Below are positions 31,227 to 33,286 of a stretch of 33,286 bases of DNA, in pieces. The number at the start of each line of letters is the position of its first letter. The stretch's first letter is position 1. Position numbers and translations under genes: made by a program. Origin of the DNA: Faecalicatena fissicatena (GTDB taxonomy: Bacteria > Bacillota > Clostridia > Lachnospirales > Lachnospiraceae); the NCBI GenBank assembly GCA_001028025.1, contig LDAQ01000035.1, positions 1-33,286 on the forward strand. Direction: 5' to 3'. The notes under the pieces were generated by a model, which had not been told where the DNA came from, ran no database searches, and was given only the letters and a program-made list of their open reading frames with translations.

Positions 31227-32375
31227 ATGTTACATATAATCCTGTTTATTCTGAAAATTTTAGGGTGGATATTGCTTGCAATACTGGGTTTACTGGTATT
31301 GCTTGTTTGCATTGTCTTTTTTGTGCCTCTGCGTTACCGGGCAGAGGGAAGATGCAAGGGTACCCTGGATTCTCTCTATGGGAAGATCCGGTTTTCATGG
31401 CTTTTGCATCTGGTGAGCGGCAGTGCCGTCTATGACGGCGGGAAGCTGATGTGGACGATCCGGATTGCATGGAAGAAGCTATACGGAGGCATGGAGGAAG
31501 AGTGGGAAGAGGAAGAGGCGCCTGCAGGGGCCGTTATGCATACCGAAGAGGAGGACCTGAAAGCTCTGGAAGAGCTGCTGGACGGCGGAGAAAAACAGCA
31601 GCAGGAGAGCAGGAAAGAAGAACTGCCTGAAAAGAATTTACCGGAGAAAGATTCATTGGCGGAGAATTCACCGCAGAAAAATCCGCCGGAAGAAAATCTT
31701 CCGAATGAAAACTTACAGGGAAAAAAGAATCCTGATAAAATAACAGAAGGTGAAGAGAACCAGGAAGCAGCAGAGAAAGCTGCGTCAGCAGAAAACAGAA
31801 CCGTTTCGAAGAAAATACCGGCTGATCAGAAAGCAAATTCAGAAAAAACGGGATCTGCATCAAAGATTGAAGATACTGAATCGGAGAAAGAAGGCATTGC
31901 TTCAAAAATTGAGAAAAAGTATCAGAAGAGCTCCAAATGGATTCAGGGAATTTATAATAAGATAAAATATACATTTGAGAAGATTTGTGATACGATAAAG
32001 ACACTGCTGGAGAAGAAGGATAAGCTGTTGGAGTTTATAGAGGACGAGATTCACAGATCAGCCTTTTTCACGGCGCTTAAAGAATTGCGCAGACTGCTTC
32101 GTTTTCTGAAGCCGAAGCGGGTAGAAGCAGACCTCCATTTTGGATTTGAGGACCCCAGTATAACGGGAAAGGTACTCGGCCTCATCAGTATGATATACCC
32201 GTTTCTGGGAGAACATACAAATATTCAGCCGGATTTTGAACAGAAGATCCTGGAAGGGAACATAGCGATTTCCGGAAAGTTACGTGTTCTGTACGTGGTG
32301 ATCATGGGATGGAATCTGATATGGAACAAAAACGTGCGCACTACATTCAGGCATATTAGAAAATTTGAACTATAA
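31227..32375 (+). CDS. DUF2953 domain-containing membrane protein (YtfI-like)
   Basis: A 382-residue protein. One or two N-terminal membrane segments (about 2-34) are followed by a first conserved part (35-90: VPLRYRAEGRCKGTLDSLYG) and, after a long insert, the second conserved part (about 275-382: RLLRFLKPKRVEADLHFGFE and GNIAISGKLRVLYV). The insert (about 90-265) is low-complexity, rich in Glu, Lys, Asn, Pro and Ser, with short repeats of the LPEKN type, and ends in a predicted coiled coil. In Bacillus ytfI and ytfJ are neighbours, as here, and link to sporulation. The ribosome site is weak: AGGAAGG is 18 bases away. Confidence 0.78.
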   Translation: MLHIILFILKILGWILLAILGLLVLLVCIVFFVPLRYRAEGRCKGTLDSLYGKIRFSWLLHLVSGSAVYDGGKLMWTIRIAWKKLYGGMEEEWEEEEAPAGAVMHTEEEDLKALEELLDGGEKQQQESRKEELPEKNLPEKDSLAENSPQKNPPEENLPNENLQGKKNPDKITEGEENQEAAEKAASAENRTVSKKIPADQKANSEKTGSASKIEDTESEKEGIASKIEKKYQKSSKWIQGIYNKIKYTFEKICDTIKTLLEKKDKLLEFIEDEIHRSAFFTALKELRRLLRFLKPKRVEADLHFGFEDPSITGKVLGLISMIYPFLGEHTNIQPDFEQKILEGNIAISGKLRVLYVVIMGWNLIWNKNVRTTFRHIRKFEL

Positions 32376-32379
32376 GCAA

Positions 32380-32492
32380 GTCAAAGGCCCCGTAGCAAGC
32401 TACTGGGCATCAAATTAGCAGCGCAGCGAGCTGCGGGGTATTTGACCCTACGGGCAGTCACCAAATGTACATGCAGGCATGTATACTTGGTT
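32380..32492. other. Structured leader between the DUF2953 and ytfJ genes
   Basis: GTCAAA (32380-32385) plus CCCCG (32388-32392) pair with CGGGG (32434-32438) plus TTTGAC (32441-32446). Inside are TAG-CAAG-CTA and GCAGC-GCAGCGA-GCTGC. CCCGTAG (32389-32395) can instead pair with CTACGGG (32448-32454), which excludes the first fold. A further hairpin pairs about 32461-32474 with about 32478-32491 around CATG. No ORF is supported. Confidence 0.5.
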
Positions 32493-32539
32493 CGTTGCCT
32501 TCGCGAGAATAGAGTTTTAAGAATAAGGAGGATTCAGGC

Positions 32540-32953
32540 ATGGCAGAAGGAAGTAATTTTAAGGAGACCGTGGAGGCATTATTTCAGGGAATGGACAATG
32601 TAGTGACGTCCAAGACGGTAGTGGGGGATGCGATCCACATCAACGATACCATTATCCTTCCTCTTGTGGACGTATCGTTCGGAATGGGAGCCGGTTACTT
32701 TAACGGTGATAAAAAAGGCAGAGGAACAGGCGGCATGGGCGGGAAGATAACCCCAAGTGCGGTTCTGGTCATCAAAAACGGAACAACCAAGCTGGTCAAC
32801 ATCAAGAACCAGGATACAATCACAAAGCTTCTGGACATGGTGCCGGATATGGTAGACAAGTTCACAACGAAAAAAGAAGAGAAAGTGACCGAAGATGATG
32901 TCATGGACATCCTGAATTCTGAAGATTCCACCGAAAATGATGCACAGATTTAA
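32540..32953 (+). CDS. ytfJ: GerW-family sporulation protein YtfJ
   Basis: A 137-residue cytoplasmic protein of the YtfJ/GerW family, needed for normal spore germination in Bacillus. The block TVVGDAIHINDTIILPLVDV, the glycine-rich FGMGAGYF, GTGGMGGKITPSAVLVI and a charged C-terminal tail match the family in order. Start ATG 32540 has AGGAGG 8 bases upstream. It suggests a spore-former, though some non-sporulating Clostridia also keep the gene. Confidence 0.9.
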   Translation: MAEGSNFKETVEALFQGMDNVVTSKTVVGDAIHINDTIILPLVDVSFGMGAGYFNGDKKGRGTGGMGGKITPSAVLVIKNGTTKLVNIKNQDTITKLLDMVPDMVDKFTTKKEEKVTEDDVMDILNSEDSTENDAQI

Positions 32954-33003
32954 AAAAGAGGCATAGAATAATACCAAACCACCTGCCGGAAGCGGGGCAG
33001 ATT

Positions 33004-33138
33004 ATGAAAAAAGTAATAGGATTTGCATTACTCTGGTTTGCAATAGGAATGTTTTTTATGCTCATACTGCCCAACGCAATCGGACTGCTTGTAACCTTTA
33101 TTTGCCTGGCAGTAGGCTACAAGATGTTTTGTGGGTAG
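33004..33138 (+). CDS. Small two-helix membrane peptide, 44 residues
   Basis: A short frame starting MKKVIGFALLWFAIG with two hydrophobic segments (about 4-22 and 25-41) joined by a short turn at PNA and ending in KMFCG. Nearly all residues lie in membrane helices after a two-lysine start. The ATG at 33004 has only a weak GGGG-type ribosome site, which lies in a small hairpin (CTGCC with GGCAG). It is in the same direction as ytfJ, 50 bases downstream. I recall similar small proteins in Clostridia but cannot assign a function. Confidence 0.6.
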   Translation: MKKVIGFALLWFAIGMFFMLILPNAIGLLVTFICLAVGYKMFCG

Positions 33139-33139
33139 G

Positions 33140-33286
33140 AGGGCGCTGATGGAGAGGCGAGTCTGGTTTCCGCCAAAGGCTGTATATGCCGTTTGAAAGC
33201 CCGCGCCACTTGATAAGAAGCAGTAACAGACAAAATGTGGGGAATAGAGGTACTTGCCGCAGTTGGCCCGAATGCCGATGCATTCG
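33140..33286. repeat. Palindromic element, copy B (left part only, cut by the window end)
   Basis: The stretch starts with GGGCGCT, as copy A, and keeps patches of it such as GGCTGTrTATGCC, then ends in 38 bases (33249-33286) identical to 8347-8384, which is the left part of the branched tip. Outside the tip the two copies are clearly diverged. Like copy A it begins directly after a stop codon in the same orientation (2 bases after the small ORF here, 13 bases after oadA in copy A). The right arm lies outside the window. Confidence 0.85.

Overview
The window looks like chromosomal DNA of an anaerobic, gut-type member of the Clostridia, most likely family Lachnospiraceae. The reasons are moderate G+C, AGGAGG-type ribosome binding sites, a six-gene Rnf complex in the order C-D-G-E-A-B, a sodium-pumping biotin decarboxylase operon, an [FeFe] hydrogenase joined to rubrerythrin, the order cmk-ispH-rpsA, and sporulation-type genes (a ytfJ/gerW homologue beside a DUF2953 gene). 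I see no phage, integrase, IS transposase, CRISPR array, tRNA or rRNA.

Layout. 1-198 (-): start of a POT-family peptide transporter with an in-frame stop. 544-2709: hydrogenase-rubredoxin-rubrerythrin-rubredoxin fusion. 3002-8226: five-gene operon with an acyl-CoA-type carboxyltransferase, an OadG-like lipoprotein, a biotin carrier, the OadB sodium pump and a pyruvate/oxaloacetate carboxyltransferase. 8239-8545: a large, almost perfect palindromic element; a second, diverged copy starts at 33140 and runs off the window. 8780-10567: M24 aminopeptidase P. 10726-12898: RpiR-type regulator and HI0933-type flavoprotein. 12945-15563: cmk, ispH, rpsA. 15564-16002: terminator, two 65-bp tandem repeats and another hairpin. 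16003-21029: rnfCDGEAB, facing apbE (21202-22188, -). 22344-24884: NusG-domain-II protein, Gx transporter, ruvA, ruvB. 24991-30857: zapA, U32 peptidase, an FtsW/RodA protein and its penicillin-binding protein. 30876-33138: unknown small protein, DUF2953 protein, YtfJ and a 44-residue membrane peptide.

How the genes fit together. The Rnf complex couples ferredoxin oxidation and NAD reduction to an ion gradient. ApbE would attach FMN to the SGAT/TGAT threonines visible in RnfG and RnfD. The decarboxylase operon offers a second way to make a sodium gradient. The hydrogenase-rubrerythrin fusion probably links ferredoxin or hydrogen electrons to peroxide removal. The remaining genes are mainly housekeeping: DNA repair, cell wall and division, isoprenoids, translation.

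The most unusual content is in the intergenic DNA. The palindromic element has 106-bp arms that match each other at 105 of 106 positions, while a 38-bp tip is identical to a second copy whose arms differ widely. This suggests a repeat family under selection for fold and tip rather than arm sequence. The second most notable point is that the hydrogenase-rubrerythrin linker looks like a translated former intergenic region, with a ribosome binding site and start codon for the rubrerythrin half.
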